64,000 nt of DNA from Methanolobus sp. (GCF_016278365.1 NZ_JADQBZ010000005.1:186001-250000); one strand, 5' to 3'. Shown: positions 21,104 to 29,868, numbered from the stretch's first letter. Notes: generated from the sequence alone by a model not told the origin. A program made the numbers and translations.

Positions 21104-21856
21104 TCACACGGGTATTACTACTGATACATCCATGTAGTTCTGTATGGTGACAGGTACCCCGTAAACCTCTTCGATAGTCTGCGGCGTGATCTCACCCATA
21201 CTGCCTGCCGCAAAGATAGTGCCGTTCTTCAGGAACAGGAACTTGTCAGCATACCTGAAGGCAAGGTTGAGGTCATGCATTGTCATTACTGCCGAGACAT
21301 TCTCTTTCCTGACAACATCCCTTACGATGTTAAGTATCTCCAGCTGATTTCTAAGGTCAAGGCTGCTTGTTGGCTCGTCAAGCAGAAGCAGTTTTGGGTT
21401 CTGTGCAATGGCGCGTGCAATCCCCACTTTCTGGAGCTCGCCTCCGCTGAGCTCATCAATGTACCTCAGGGCAAGCTCCTCAAGATGCAGTTTCCTGATG
21501 GTTGCCTCAACCAGCATCACATCTTCAGTAGTGATGTTCCATTTTATATGTGGCATCCTGCCCAGCAGAATAGCATCAAAGGCTGTCAGCCTGGCACATT
21601 CACAGCGCTGGGGTACGTATCCCATGCGTCGTGCAATGTCTATCTGCTCAAGTTTGAGGACATCTTCCTTGTCCACGAGTATGGTGCCGCTCTTTGGCTT
21701 GAGGATGGCGTTCATACATTTGAGCAGTGTGGTCTTTCCCACTCCGTTCGGTCCCAATATGGCTAATATCTCGTTCTTCTTCAGGTGAAATCTTATGTCC
21801 GTGAGTACTTCTTTGCTACGGTACTGGAATTCCACTCCGTTGACTTCTAATATCAT
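21104..21856 (-). CDS. Iron/cobalamin-type ABC importer ATP-binding protein
   Basis: 250 residues of FecE/BtuD type. Walker A GPNGVGKTT near residue 36, the signature LSGGELQKVGIARAIAQNP, and Walker B LLLLDEPTSSLDL are all intact, so it should be active. Its start overlaps the permease stop by four bases (complement of 21853-21856), indicating translational coupling. It energises import of a metal-chelate or corrinoid with the following two genes. Confidence 0.9.
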   Translation of the reverse strand: MILEVNGVEFQYRSKEVLTDIRFHLKKNEILAILGPNGVGKTTLLKCMNAILKPKSGTILVDKEDVLKLEQIDIARRMGYVPQRCECARLTAFDAILLGRMPHIKWNITTEDVMLVEATIRKLHLEELALRYIDELSGGELQKVGIARAIAQNPKLLLLDEPTSSLDLRNQLEILNIVRDVVRKENVSAVMTMHDLNLAFRYADKFLFLKNGTIFAAGSMGEITPQTIEEVYGVPVTIQNYMDVSVVIPV

Positions 21857-22923
21857 ATTCTTCTCCCCTTGAGTATAAGATAAATGAAGGTAGGTGCTCC
21901 CAGGAATGATGTCAGTACGGCTACCGGAAGCTGGTATGGCTGCATCATGACCCTTGCCACGGTATCTGCACAGAGCAGCAGCAGGGATCCCATAACGATG
22001 CTTCCTGCTATCAGGAAGCGATGGTCATCCCCGATGATGCGGCGCGCCATGTGGGGACATATCAATCCGATAAAGCCTATAACTCCCAGGAATGCCACAA
22101 TGATGGCAGTTACAAGAGATGACCATATCATTCCCCAGAGCCGGACTCGTTCTACGTTGACACCAAGACCTTTGGCGGTCTCATCTCCTGCATCAATGGC
22201 ATTGTACTTCCAGCGGTTGAAGATGAAATAAACAATAGAAACCGCGACTATGGCAGTGATAAGCCCCAATTCCTCCCAGCTTGCCCTGGCCGTATCTCCA
22301 AAAGTCCAGAATACCATGGATGCCAGTTGCACATCGTCTGCAAAGTACTGGAGGAACATGGTCCCGGCTGTGAACAGTGAGCCCATCGCCACGCCCACAA
22401 GGATCATAACTTCAGGCGTTGTCCCCCGGATCCTGGCAAACATCAGTATGATTGCAGTCACAAGCATCGCGAACACGAATGCTGCCACGGTTGTCACATA
22501 GGGATTGTTGATGGTCACCGCGTCTCCGATCCGGCTGCTTGTGCTGCCTGCACCCAGGATTATGACAGAGAACGCTGCCCCGAAGGCCGCTGCATTGGAT
22601 ATTCCAAGTGTGAAAGGTGAACCCAAAGGATTGCGGAGTATGGACTGCATCACTACTCCCGATACTGCCAACCCGGCACCTGCAACAATGGCCGTCAGGA
22701 CCTGGGGGAGGCGGACATTCCATATTATGCTGTCCCACGTTGTAGAAACACTGTATCCTGCAAGTGTCCTTACAACATCCATGGGTGGGATATCCACCGA
22801 ACCTGTGGCTATTGATAGGATGGAAGCCACAAACAGGAGCACAAGTCCTGCAAGGATGTAGGTTCTTTTTCTGCCTGTGTGCTCCCTGTATCTTGCAGCT
22901 ATGTCTCCTTCTTTACTGTTCAT
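21853..22923 (-). CDS. Iron/cobalamin-type ABC importer permease (FecCD/BtuC family)
   Basis: 356 residues with about ten membrane helices and FecCD signatures: SGVVMQSILRNPLGSPFTLGIS and GFIGLICPHMARRIIGDDHR, the latter being the cytoplasmic helix that contacts the ATPase. It is full-length. It lies between the binding protein (22 bp upstream) and the ATPase (overlapping), the standard order for a siderophore, heme or cobamide importer. The ligand cannot be fixed from sequence; corrinoids and iron chelates are both plausible in a methanogen. Confidence 0.9.
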   Translation of the reverse strand: MNSKEGDIAARYREHTGRKRTYILAGLVLLFVASILSIATGSVDIPPMDVVRTLAGYSVSTTWDSIIWNVRLPQVLTAIVAGAGLAVSGVVMQSILRNPLGSPFTLGISNAAAFGAAFSVIILGAGSTSSRIGDAVTINNPYVTTVAAFVFAMLVTAIILMFARIRGTTPEVMILVGVAMGSLFTAGTMFLQYFADDVQLASMVFWTFGDTARASWEELGLITAIVAVSIVYFIFNRWKYNAIDAGDETAKGLGVNVERVRLWGMIWSSLVTAIIVAFLGVIGFIGLICPHMARRIIGDDHRFLIAGSIVMGSLLLLCADTVARVMMQPYQLPVAVLTSFLGAPTFIYLILKGRRI

Positions 22924-22945
22924 CCTTTCACCGTGTCCTTGTATC

Positions 22946-24115
22946 TCACACTTCCAGCTTCGTGAATGCAGGAATACTAAAGGCGTTCAGCATGTTGTCG
23001 TAGACATTCCTGCCTACATCCTCATCGCCCCTGCCAACAAGGAACGTGTATATCTCTGTTGCCTTATCCTCGAGTACCACATCCTCAAACCTGTCCGGGT
23101 ACAGGAGCTTTCCGGCGAAATAGGCATCTACAAGCACAGAGCCCTGGTTTTGCGTGTACCAGTTATAAGGCAGCACCCCATATACTTCCCCGCTCTTCAC
23201 CGCCCTGAGTTGCCTGTAGGAGTTGTCGTTCTGAAGCTGGTACAGGGCGCTGGACTTGTCTTCGGACTGGGTTGTCGAGAGGTCGACAAATATGACCTGC
23301 GGGTCCCAGCCAAGTATACTCTCTTTTGCAACCTCTGCTGTGCTGAGGTTCTTAGGATCGTATGCGACATTCTTTGCATTTACGAAATGGAACGGAGGAT
23401 ACGTGGGTTCTGTCGACTGGAATCCGTGCGGACCTGAGCGGGCTATGCCACCTACATAGCAGGTAATCTTCTCTTCCTCAGGCACATCTGCAGTACGCTC
23501 GTTCAGATCTGCGATGGTCGCCTCAAAGAAGGATACGAGCTCCTCTGCCCGGTTCTCTTTCCCCATTACCTCTCCCATAATGCGCAGAGACTGGTACATG
23601 TCTGCCTTGTTATTGACCATGTCTCCGTAGTTGAGGGCAATCACAGGTATCCCGGTTTTTTTCTGCAATTCTGCGGGATCATAGCCTGCCGTGGAATACA
23701 TTTTGAAGATAACCTGTGGCTGTGGGTCAAGCATCAGTATCTTCTCGGGGTCATCATTTCCCCTGAATTCTCCAAACACAGGATAATCCTTGAACTGTGG
23801 ATTTGCAAGTGCATATGGACGGGCATCGTATTTTGATTGCTGGGCTTCAATGCTGTCCACTGCAACAATCCTCTCCTGTGCCTCAAGATAAGTAAGGTAG
23901 CGTAAGGCACCGGAACCGGAGCATATGACGTGTTCCGGGGACTTGGGGACTTCCACGGTTCTGCCAAGGGCGTCTGTCACAGTTATTGTTTCTCCGGTAC
24001 CGGACTGTGCATTTATGGCGGTTGAAGGTCTCTCCATACACCCTGCAGAGAATGTGATAAAGATTAGCATTGTGATAATCGATATGGCTAAAATCATATG
24101 TCTGTTTTTTTGCAT
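22946..24115 (-). CDS. Lipoprotein substrate-binding protein of metal-chelate ABC importer
   Basis: 389 residues. The N terminus is a lipoprotein-type signal (MILAISIITMLIFITFSAGC), so the protein is probably membrane-anchored on the outside. The mature part is a FepB/BtuF-like binding fold: TVTDALGRTVEVPKSPEHVI opening, an IVAVDSIEA strand and VIALNYGDMVNNKADM. Ligand identity is unresolved. GGGG lies seven bases before the ATG. TATAATTTA at 24132-24140 on this strand may be the promoter, and a TTAAAATTTTA-type palindrome sits upstream. Confidence 0.85.
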   Translation of the reverse strand: MQKNRHMILAISIITMLIFITFSAGCMERPSTAINAQSGTGETITVTDALGRTVEVPKSPEHVICSGSGALRYLTYLEAQERIVAVDSIEAQQSKYDARPYALANPQFKDYPVFGEFRGNDDPEKILMLDPQPQVIFKMYSTAGYDPAELQKKTGIPVIALNYGDMVNNKADMYQSLRIMGEVMGKENRAEELVSFFEATIADLNERTADVPEEEKITCYVGGIARSGPHGFQSTEPTYPPFHFVNAKNVAYDPKNLSTAEVAKESILGWDPQVIFVDLSTTQSEDKSSALYQLQNDNSYRQLRAVKSGEVYGVLPYNWYTQNQGSVLVDAYFAGKLLYPDRFEDVVLEDKATEIYTFLVGRGDEDVGRNVYDNMLNAFSIPAFTKLEV

Positions 24116-24164
24116 TTCATATTCCCCTGTGCTAAATTATAATCTCAATTGCCACCTTTAGTAT

Positions 24165-24174
24165 TAAAATTTTA
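24165..24174. promoter_or_regulatory. TAAAATTTTA palindrome upstream of ABC importer operon
   Basis: A perfect 10-bp palindrome about 25 bp upstream of the presumed TATA box of the importer operon, flanked by TAGTA and CTA. It is a reasonable site for a metal-responsive repressor or activator, but AT-rich palindromes occur by chance. Confidence 0.3.
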
Positions 24175-24262
24175 CTATTTATTCATACTTAATGTAACAA
24201 TAAATCCTAAATATACTACTCTCGTGTTTGCATGATGCGTGATATGTGCAGGAAGCAGGGTC

Positions 24263-24660
24263 ATGAACACCGGCGACGATGCCCTTGTAATGGCCAGCAG
24301 CAAGAGCATTTCCCTTAAGTCAAAACAGGGTCTCGATCTTCATGGCGGTATCAGTATCAAGACCGAGGACACAACTGCATCTGACCTGAAGTTCACCTGA
24401 GACAGAAGGTTACCATCAAGGTGGACGATTGCCCGGAATGTCCGGAGTGCCCGCAGGAAAATACCGGCTCTGGAAACAATGAGGCATCAAACACTTCTGA
24501 TGCAGACATGCAGGCAATTCCTGATATAACTGGAACGGGATCCGCAGTAAAACAACCGGAAGCATACTCACAGGTTACAGGAGACTCTGTCGCAGCTCCG
24601 GGATTTGGGATATTATTCGCTTTGCGGGGAATAATTGTCGCAGCAAGGATAAAAAGATAA
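24263..24660 (+). pseudogene. S-layer protein C-terminal remnant with PGF-CTERM sorting signal
   Basis: From 24263 a 45-codon frame (NTGDDALVMASSKSISLKSK, then LHGGISIKTED and DLKFT) matches the end of a Methanosarcina-type S-layer domain. It hits TGA at 24398-24400. The sequence continues in another frame as RQKVTIKVDDCPECPECPQ, a Ser/Thr/Asn-rich linker, and AAPGFGILFALRGIIVAARIKR, a PGF-CTERM archaeosortase signal. The rest of the S-layer protein is absent, so this is a frameshifted tail. The PGF motif, hydrophobic helix and Arg/Lys end are intact. Confidence 0.7.
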
Positions 24661-24700
24661 GTGCAGGTTGAGGTCCGGCCTCAACCATATATTTTAAAGA

Positions 24701-25339
24701 TTACCAGCCTCTTGTGTACACTTCAAAACAAGGGATGCATACGAATTCCCCATTCTGCACCCTGGTGCGGGATTCAGCCATCATCTCTCCGCATTTTGCA
24801 CATTTCAGGGAATTGAATATCCGGGCCTTGTGAGGTATCTCTGCATCCACGAATCTGATATCGAACATTTCCTCAACAGAAGTGTGCCTCATGGTGTGGG
24901 ATATACCTTCCATGCGCTCTCTAAAGTCTTTTGCTTCTTCCTCGGTAGCCTTCCCTGACATTACCTTGGGGCGCAGCTTGTTCACTTCGGGATCGATGTT
25001 GTCTATGTTGAAACTTGCCTTCAGGGCAATCCTGACAGCCTTGCCGCTATCCCTGCATATGAATGTGAAAACTTGTTTTGCATGGTCCCGGTAGATGAGA
25101 TTGCCTTTGCCTATGGTGCAGCCTGTAAGCACCTGCACGGTGTCGACCCCGCATGCATCGTTCTCTGCAATGGTGACGAGCTCCTCATCGATATCCCTCT
25201 CGGTATGAAGTTTTTCCAGGGCTGCTTTTGCGGCGATGTAGCCAATTGTGAGCCCGGGGCAGACATGGCCATGGAACTTTGCTGCCTCTTCGAAGGAAGG
25301 TATCTGCAAGGTTGTGGTTTCGGTTGAACTTTCCTGCAT
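24701..25339 (-). CDS. FmdE family protein with C-terminal zinc ribbon
   Basis: 212 residues. The FmdE domain covers about 1-150, with FHGHVCPGLTIGYIAAKAAL near residue 18 and NDACGVDTVQVLTGCTIGKGN near residue 60; His and Cys in these motifs bind metal. About 175-205 is a zinc ribbon (CAKCGEMM...FVCIPCFE). FmdE co-purifies with molybdenum formylmethanofuran dehydrogenase, but many homologs, including zinc-ribbon forms, are stand-alone. Its place beside a metal-chelate importer hints at metal handling, not at methanofuran chemistry; that is an inference. Confidence 0.8.
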   Translation of the reverse strand: MQESSTETTTLQIPSFEEAAKFHGHVCPGLTIGYIAAKAALEKLHTERDIDEELVTIAENDACGVDTVQVLTGCTIGKGNLIYRDHAKQVFTFICRDSGKAVRIALKASFNIDNIDPEVNKLRPKVMSGKATEEEAKDFRERMEGISHTMRHTSVEEMFDIRFVDAEIPHKARIFNSLKCAKCGEMMAESRTRVQNGEFVCIPCFEVYTRGW

Positions 25340-25480
25340 ATTTATCAGGGATGATGGAGGGCAGTAATACTTTTAATACTTTTCGTAATATCAGATATTA
25401 CTCTCGGAATGCTTCCTCAAACATCTATCCTACCTTCCGGTTTCATTTAATAAGAATATGCATCGCTATTATATGCTATC

Positions 25481-26182
25481 TCACTCCAGCAAGATGATTG
25501 TGTACTGGGAGGGAACTGCATCATTTAAGGGGAATTTTTGAAGGGGTGTCCCTAATCTATCCAATGTTTTGTCCAGCCGTATCCCAAGGCCCATAAGGCA
25601 TGGTCTGCGAATTGTCGGGTGGTGGCATGGCCCTTTGGAGCCCGCACAGTTGACCTCGGAATAATCACTGGTGGCACACCATGTGCACATGCCCGGAAAA
25701 GTAGCAAGGGCAGTATTGTATCCCAGTTCCCAGGCAAGCTTCTCAAGCTCGATACTTCCTGGCTGTATCCTTTCCTTACGCTCTCGAATCACTGTTTTTA
25801 AGGTGTCCTGATGTTTCTCTTTTGTACCTTTATCTTCAGGTGGAATGATGCTGTATTTTACAAAATTCTCACTGATCTCTCTTGAAAAACAGTTATCGGA
25901 TTTCCAGTCTACAAGCAGCACCCATTCATAATCATTAAGCATTTTCCTGAACTCGTCCACCTGGGGTATGAACGGAGGGCAGACCTGGCTGCCATAACCA
26001 TTGCAACCAAACTCGCATTTCAGGATTGTTCTGTTCTCAACGATTAAATATTCAACAGGTATTAGTCTGATACTTTTTGCTCCCTGCTCTTTGGACTTCT
26101 CTTCCAGAAGTCTGTAATTCTCTTCGGTTATTCTCATCCTTATGTATACTTGCATGGGCGCAGATTTAGTTTCTGCTCTCAT
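25481..26182 (-). CDS. DUF2284 predicted metal-binding protein
   Basis: 233 residues (224 if the ATG at codon 10 is used). Ten or so Cys residues are grouped as CEFGCNGYGSQVCPPF near residue 58, MCTWCATSDY near 165 and CAGSKGPCHHP near 179, typical of DUF2284 proteins, which are thought to bind iron-sulfur clusters or other metals. The function is unknown. It ends about 140 bases upstream of the FmdE start and may share its transcript. Confidence 0.8.
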   Translation of the reverse strand: MRAETKSAPMQVYIRMRITEENYRLLEEKSKEQGAKSIRLIPVEYLIVENRTILKCEFGCNGYGSQVCPPFIPQVDEFRKMLNDYEWVLLVDWKSDNCFSREISENFVKYSIIPPEDKGTKEKHQDTLKTVIRERKERIQPGSIELEKLAWELGYNTALATFPGMCTWCATSDYSEVNCAGSKGPCHHPTIRRPCLMGLGIRLDKTLDRLGTPLQKFPLNDAVPSQYTIILLE

Positions 26183-26323
26183 ATTCTAAATCTCATACTC
26201 TAAAATTCTTTCATTAGAGCCGTTATAAATATCTGGAAAATCTGGAAGGGTACACTTATTTGTAGCCCTGACAAAGAATACTCTAAAAGGCTATTAAAGG
26301 CGACATAAAAAGAAGTAGTGAGG

Positions 26324-26398
26324 TGCTCCGATCGGGATTCGAACCCGAGTCGCAGGAGTGAGAGTCCTGCATGATTGGCCGTGCTACACTATCGGAGC
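26324..26398 (-). tRNA. tRNA-Glu (anticodon CTC)
   Basis: A complete cloverleaf of 75 bases on the minus strand. Acceptor stem GCTCCGA/TCGGAGC is perfect, with discriminator A. The anticodon stem CAGGA/TCCTG holds loop CTCTCAC with anticodon CTC at positions 34-36, reading GAG. The T-arm GGTTCGAATCC is standard. CCA is not encoded. No intron is present. Confidence 0.95.
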
Positions 26399-26491
26399 AA
26401 GTTGTTTCGATTTGCTTTGGCTTAACAGCATCTCTGAAAGTAGTTTATAGAATATTAACCTTTCGTTAAATAATGGAGGGGTATGTTTGTT

Positions 26492-27730
26492 TCAGGCAAA
26501 CATACCATGAGGGATATTGTTCTCTTCTTCCGAGACTACCTTATCGTAGGCGTCTGTCAGATCTTTCATGGTTATCTCTGTGCCACGCCTTCTCAGGACG
26601 AACATGCCGGCTTCCTTTGTGATTACCTTGATGTCTGCGCCGCTAAGGTTGACAGCCATTTTGGCGATACTCTCAATGTCTACGTCCGGGGCAAGTTTCA
26701 TCTTGCGGGTGTGTATCTTGAAGATCTCTGTGCGGCCCTGTTCATCTGGTAGCGGAACCTCAATCACACGGTCAAAGCGTCCGGGACGTAGCAATGCAGG
26801 ATCAAGCAGGTCTATCCGGTTAGTTGCGGCAATGATCTTTACGTTGTTTGTTGCATCAAATCCATCCATCTCGGCAAGCAACTGCAGCATAGTCCTGTTG
26901 ACCTCTGCAGATCCCGTCGTGCCGTCGTGTGTGCGCATGCCACCCACTGCATCGATCTCGTCAATGAAAAGGATGGTTGGTGCTTTGTCGCGAGCCATCT
27001 GGAAAACGTCCTTAACAAGTCGCGCACCTTCTCCTACAAATTTCTGGATGAGATCTGAACCTGACATTCGTATGAAAGTTGCCTGTGCGCGGGATGCAAC
27101 AGCCTTTGCGATAAGTGTTTTACCTGTACCCGGGGCGCCATAGAGCAATACTCCGGTGGGTGGCTCGATGCCTATGCGCTCAAAGAGTTCGGGCTCTGTC
27201 AGAGGCAGTTCAACGGATTCAATGACCTCCTTAAGCACATCATCAAGCCCGCCTATCATATCATAGTCTATACCGGGTGATGTGATGAGTTCCATGACCT
27301 GCGCACGAACATCGGCAGCCCTGCTTATTATAGATACTATGGAAAATGCGGCATTGACGCAGACTCTCATTCCTGCCTGTATCTCGCCTTGGAAATGAGT
27401 TGGGATCTTAGTCACAACTTCCTGGTTGTTCCCATGCTGCCTTATGAGTGCCATGTCCTTTTCGACTTCCATGACACTTGCGATGAACAGGGGCGGCCTT
27501 GTCAGTTGCTCGATCTGTTTTTTGAGTTTACTGGATTCATCGAGGTAAGTATTCGCCATCATGCTTGCTTCAAGGAGTTTTGCACGCATGTTCTCGTTAT
27601 TTACCTTAAGTATCTCGATCTCCTGCAGTAATGACTCTACATCCTTTTTATTAACCTCATCTGGCTCAGACTGAGCGGCCAGCTTTGGATTCTTAGTGTC
27701 AGCCGGTGATTCGGCACTACTGTTAGACAT
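26492..27730 (-). CDS. pan: Proteasome-activating nucleotidase PAN (AAA+ ATPase)
   Basis: 412 residues. An N-terminal coiled coil (about 30-75), an OB domain starting RPPLFIASVMEVEKDMA with the characteristic Pro, Walker A GAPGTGKT near 198-205, Walker B ILFIDEIDAVG, a sensor-1 Asn, and second-region-of-homology arginines (ALLRPGRFDRV). PAN unfolds proteins for the 20S proteasome. The C terminus ends GMFA, so the usual HbYX gate-opening tail (hydrophobic-Tyr-X) reads M-F-A, with Phe for Tyr. The gene is transcribed alone. Confidence 0.95.
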   Translation of the reverse strand: MSNSSAESPADTKNPKLAAQSEPDEVNKKDVESLLQEIEILKVNNENMRAKLLEASMMANTYLDESSKLKKQIEQLTRPPLFIASVMEVEKDMALIRQHGNNQEVVTKIPTHFQGEIQAGMRVCVNAAFSIVSIISRAADVRAQVMELITSPGIDYDMIGGLDDVLKEVIESVELPLTEPELFERIGIEPPTGVLLYGAPGTGKTLIAKAVASRAQATFIRMSGSDLIQKFVGEGARLVKDVFQMARDKAPTILFIDEIDAVGGMRTHDGTTGSAEVNRTMLQLLAEMDGFDATNNVKIIAATNRIDLLDPALLRPGRFDRVIEVPLPDEQGRTEIFKIHTRKMKLAPDVDIESIAKMAVNLSGADIKVITKEAGMFVLRRRGTEITMKDLTDAYDKVVSEEENNIPHGMFA

Positions 27731-28167
27731 AGGGGCATACTATACGCACCATCTAATATAAACTCAACTATAGGACAATCATAAATCAAGCCTCATGGGT
27801 TTGCACCACAAGGTCGGTGAAAAAAGTCTGCCAATATCCGGTCATCTTTGCTTATTTCTCTGTGGTCTGCCCTTTCACTTAAAACACTGTTTTTGACAGT
27901 ATTTTTTGTTGTACTGCATTTTAAGGTACAATATGACTTTATTCTCTAATTAAAGGTTTGAATGCTGTATTTGTTTGTTAAATCCCTCTCTTAATACCTC
28001 TATAGTACAAAAAAGAAATATTTATCTAGCATGAATTGCAGTTATTAAATTGTTCACTGGATAATTTGGCTGTATTAATCTCTTAAAAATATGAAAGAAG
28101 GAATAATATGCCTTTAATTGTCCTTAAAACAAATGAGCACTAAAATAAAAGAAAAGATTTATATATT
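27731..28167. other. Intergenic region upstream of the PAN and Q-rich genes
   Basis: No supported gene. A short hairpin ACTGT/ACAGT at 27886-27900 is followed by ATTTTTT, resembling a rightward terminator with no gene before it. AT-rich promoter-like stretches lie near 28020 and 28155. Confidence 0.4.
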
Positions 28168-28187
28168 ATTACTTCCATTTAAGTAAT
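28155..28187 (+). promoter_or_regulatory. TATA box followed by 7-bp inverted repeat at the expected transcription start
   Basis: TTTATATAT at about 28158-28166 is followed by ATTACTT (28168-28174) and AAGTAAT (28181-28187), an exact inverted repeat with a 6-base spacer. The repeat lies where a repressor would block RNA polymerase, about 90-110 bases before the first start codon of the winged-helix gene. Confidence 0.45.
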
Positions 28188-28257
28188 TGCAAGGCACAAC
28201 GCAACAAAGTGTTCCGGATGTGTTAACGCAACAACAGATCAAGATTAAACGAGCAAC

Positions 28258-28312
28258 CATTATCTGAGGGGATAAATGGTTTGTGAATCCATTATATCTG
28301 AGGGGATGAATG
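28258..28312 (+). promoter_or_regulatory. Duplicated ribosome-binding site and start codon
   Basis: CTGAGGGGATAAATGG at 28264-28279 recurs as CTGAGGGGATGAATGG at 28294-28309. Each carries a strong GAGGGGAT Shine-Dalgarno and an ATG, 30 bases (10 codons) apart and in frame. The downstream gene could thus be translated from two sites giving products that differ by ten residues. Confidence 0.7.
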
Positions 28313-29184
28313 GATCTGCAAAAAGAGGCAAAAAGATGAAGGTTCGGCTTGAGATCATCGATGAAGATGGCATTGAGAGCACAAATGTCGAGTTTGGCGG
28401 GAAGCACTGGAAACGGTGTCTTCTTGCATTCATTGACTCTATCGAGGACGAGAACCCAAAACACACCGAACCTTCGTCTGCTTACTCACACACTAATGTA
28501 CCTTCTAATTCTGTTAATTACAATGCTGTTCCAGGTCCGGTACCTGGTACTAGTAGTGTTTATGATCATGCTGCCCAGCCTGTAATGCCGCAGTCTTCCT
28601 TGCAACAGCAGCAAGCTATGCAGCAGCAGGCTTTCTTCCAGCAGCAAGCTCAGCAACAGGCCCAGTACCAACAACAGCAGTCGCCTTATCCGCAGCAGTC
28701 TCAGTATTATCTACCTCCTTCGGTGGCCCCGTATTATTACTTTGGACAGCCGGCTCAGAATGTATCATCTATTAACTCCCAACAACCACTCCACTATCCA
28801 CCAGTCCAGCCGGCTGCTCATGGGGTAATGCCCGTCAGGCAGCGTGTCACGGGACGCACCACCAGCTTACAGGAAAGGATGAATGATTCTTCTCTAACTA
28901 TCAATGAAAGGCTTGAGCTCTTCCTGAAGTATGAGTACCCGCGTGTCTGGTTTTCCTCGCAGGACATCCAGCAGCACTATGAGCGGATATACGGGGCAAT
29001 AAAACAGAGCACAGTCTCGACCTATCTTTCAAGAATGTTCCAGAAGGCCCTGCTGGAACGCCGTGGCAACAGGACACAGCGCGAGTATAGGTATATTGGT
29101 GACGAGGTTACCAGCCCGCGTCAGACGGTCCCGGGCCCGACAGGTATTCCACAGTTTCACAGGAACTCCATGGAATATGGTTAA
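28276..29184 (+). CDS. Q-rich protein with C-terminal winged-helix-like domain
   Basis: 302 residues from the first of two equivalent starts (the other gives 292). Residues 20-60 form a compact conserved-looking domain (MKVRLEIIDEDGIESTNVEF). About 70-200 is disordered and very Gln/Pro/Tyr-rich with QQQ runs. About 205-280 reads as a winged helix (NERLELFLKYEYPRVWFSSQ, then STVSTYLSRMFQKALLERRG). I do not recognise the family. The layout suggests a DNA-binding protein, perhaps autoregulated through the inverted repeat at its promoter. Confidence 0.7.
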   Translation: MVCESIISEGMNGSAKRGKKMKVRLEIIDEDGIESTNVEFGGKHWKRCLLAFIDSIEDENPKHTEPSSAYSHTNVPSNSVNYNAVPGPVPGTSSVYDHAAQPVMPQSSLQQQQAMQQQAFFQQQAQQQAQYQQQQSPYPQQSQYYLPPSVAPYYYFGQPAQNVSSINSQQPLHYPPVQPAAHGVMPVRQRVTGRTTSLQERMNDSSLTINERLELFLKYEYPRVWFSSQDIQQHYERIYGAIKQSTVSTYLSRMFQKALLERRGNRTQREYRYIGDEVTSPRQTVPGPTGIPQFHRNSMEYG

Positions 29185-29209
29185 GACAGAAGGTAACGTA
29201 TCCTGAAAT

Positions 29210-29449
29210 ATGAGTTTTTTTCAAAATGCCCTCAAAACCGGCATTATTTTCTTATTCCTCGGTTTTATACTTGTTTTCTTAGGCACACTATTCTCTTCAG
29301 GTGAAAGCAATAGTGATTTCGGAGGCCTTATTCTCATTGGTCCGATACCGATAGCCTTTGGCTCCTCTCCCGCAATAACTTCTACTATGCTATGGGTAGG
29401 TATTGTGCTAGCATTCGTTTATCTCTTCGTGTACAGGAGAGTTCGATAA
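29210..29449 (+). CDS. TIGR00304/DUF131 small membrane protein, copy 1
   Basis: 79 residues with two membrane helices (TGIIFLFLGFILVFLGTLF and AITSTMLWVGIVLAFVYLFV) separated by GGLILIGPIPIAFGSS, the signature of the archaeal DUF131/TIGR00304 family of unknown function. Its stop overlaps the start of the second copy (TAATG). Confidence 0.8.
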   Translation: MSFFQNALKTGIIFLFLGFILVFLGTLFSSGESNSDFGGLILIGPIPIAFGSSPAITSTMLWVGIVLAFVYLFVYRRVR

Positions 29450-29751
29450 TGTCTTTGATTATTTCTGCAGGTATGTCCCTTATATTCCTGGGCTTCATTC
29501 TTATCGTCATAGGATGTATCGGCTCCTTTCTGATGAATATTTTTGATAAAGGAGACCTTAAAACAGACGAATCTGGGAAGAGTGGATCTAAAACCCGTGT
29601 AAGGGGCGGTGGCATCATAATGATTGGCCCTGTCCCTATAATCGCAGGTTCTGACAGCGGAAGCGTAAAGACTCTCATAATGCTTGCCATAGTTCTGATA
29701 ACAATATATTTCGTGTTTTCCTTCCTGTTACCTTTCCTGTCAATCCGGTGA
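29449..29751 (+). CDS. TIGR00304/DUF131 small membrane protein, copy 2
   Basis: 100 residues, using the ATG overlapped by the previous stop; an upstream in-frame ATG lies inside copy 1. It has the same two-helix plan, with the motif GGGIIMIGPVPIIAGSDSG. A charged loop (DKGDLKTDESGKSGSKTRVR) distinguishes it from copy 1. Tandem pairs of this family are probably partners in one membrane complex, but no role is known to me. Confidence 0.8.
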   Translation: MSLIISAGMSLIFLGFILIVIGCIGSFLMNIFDKGDLKTDESGKSGSKTRVRGGGIIMIGPVPIIAGSDSGSVKTLIMLAIVLITIYFVFSFLLPFLSIR

Positions 29752-29868
29752 TATGTTGTAGTGAGCATGTGATCGTGTTGGCCTGTTATAAGTGTGACAG
29801 GGAGCTCGAATAAACATGCTCTTCCGTTGTGAACATGTTTATACAGGTTCAGTCCAATATTAGATTTA

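Noticed and set aside
27886-27906. Hairpin followed by T run as a terminator
   Set aside because: No rightward gene ends before it; the stem is only five pairs and can be chance.
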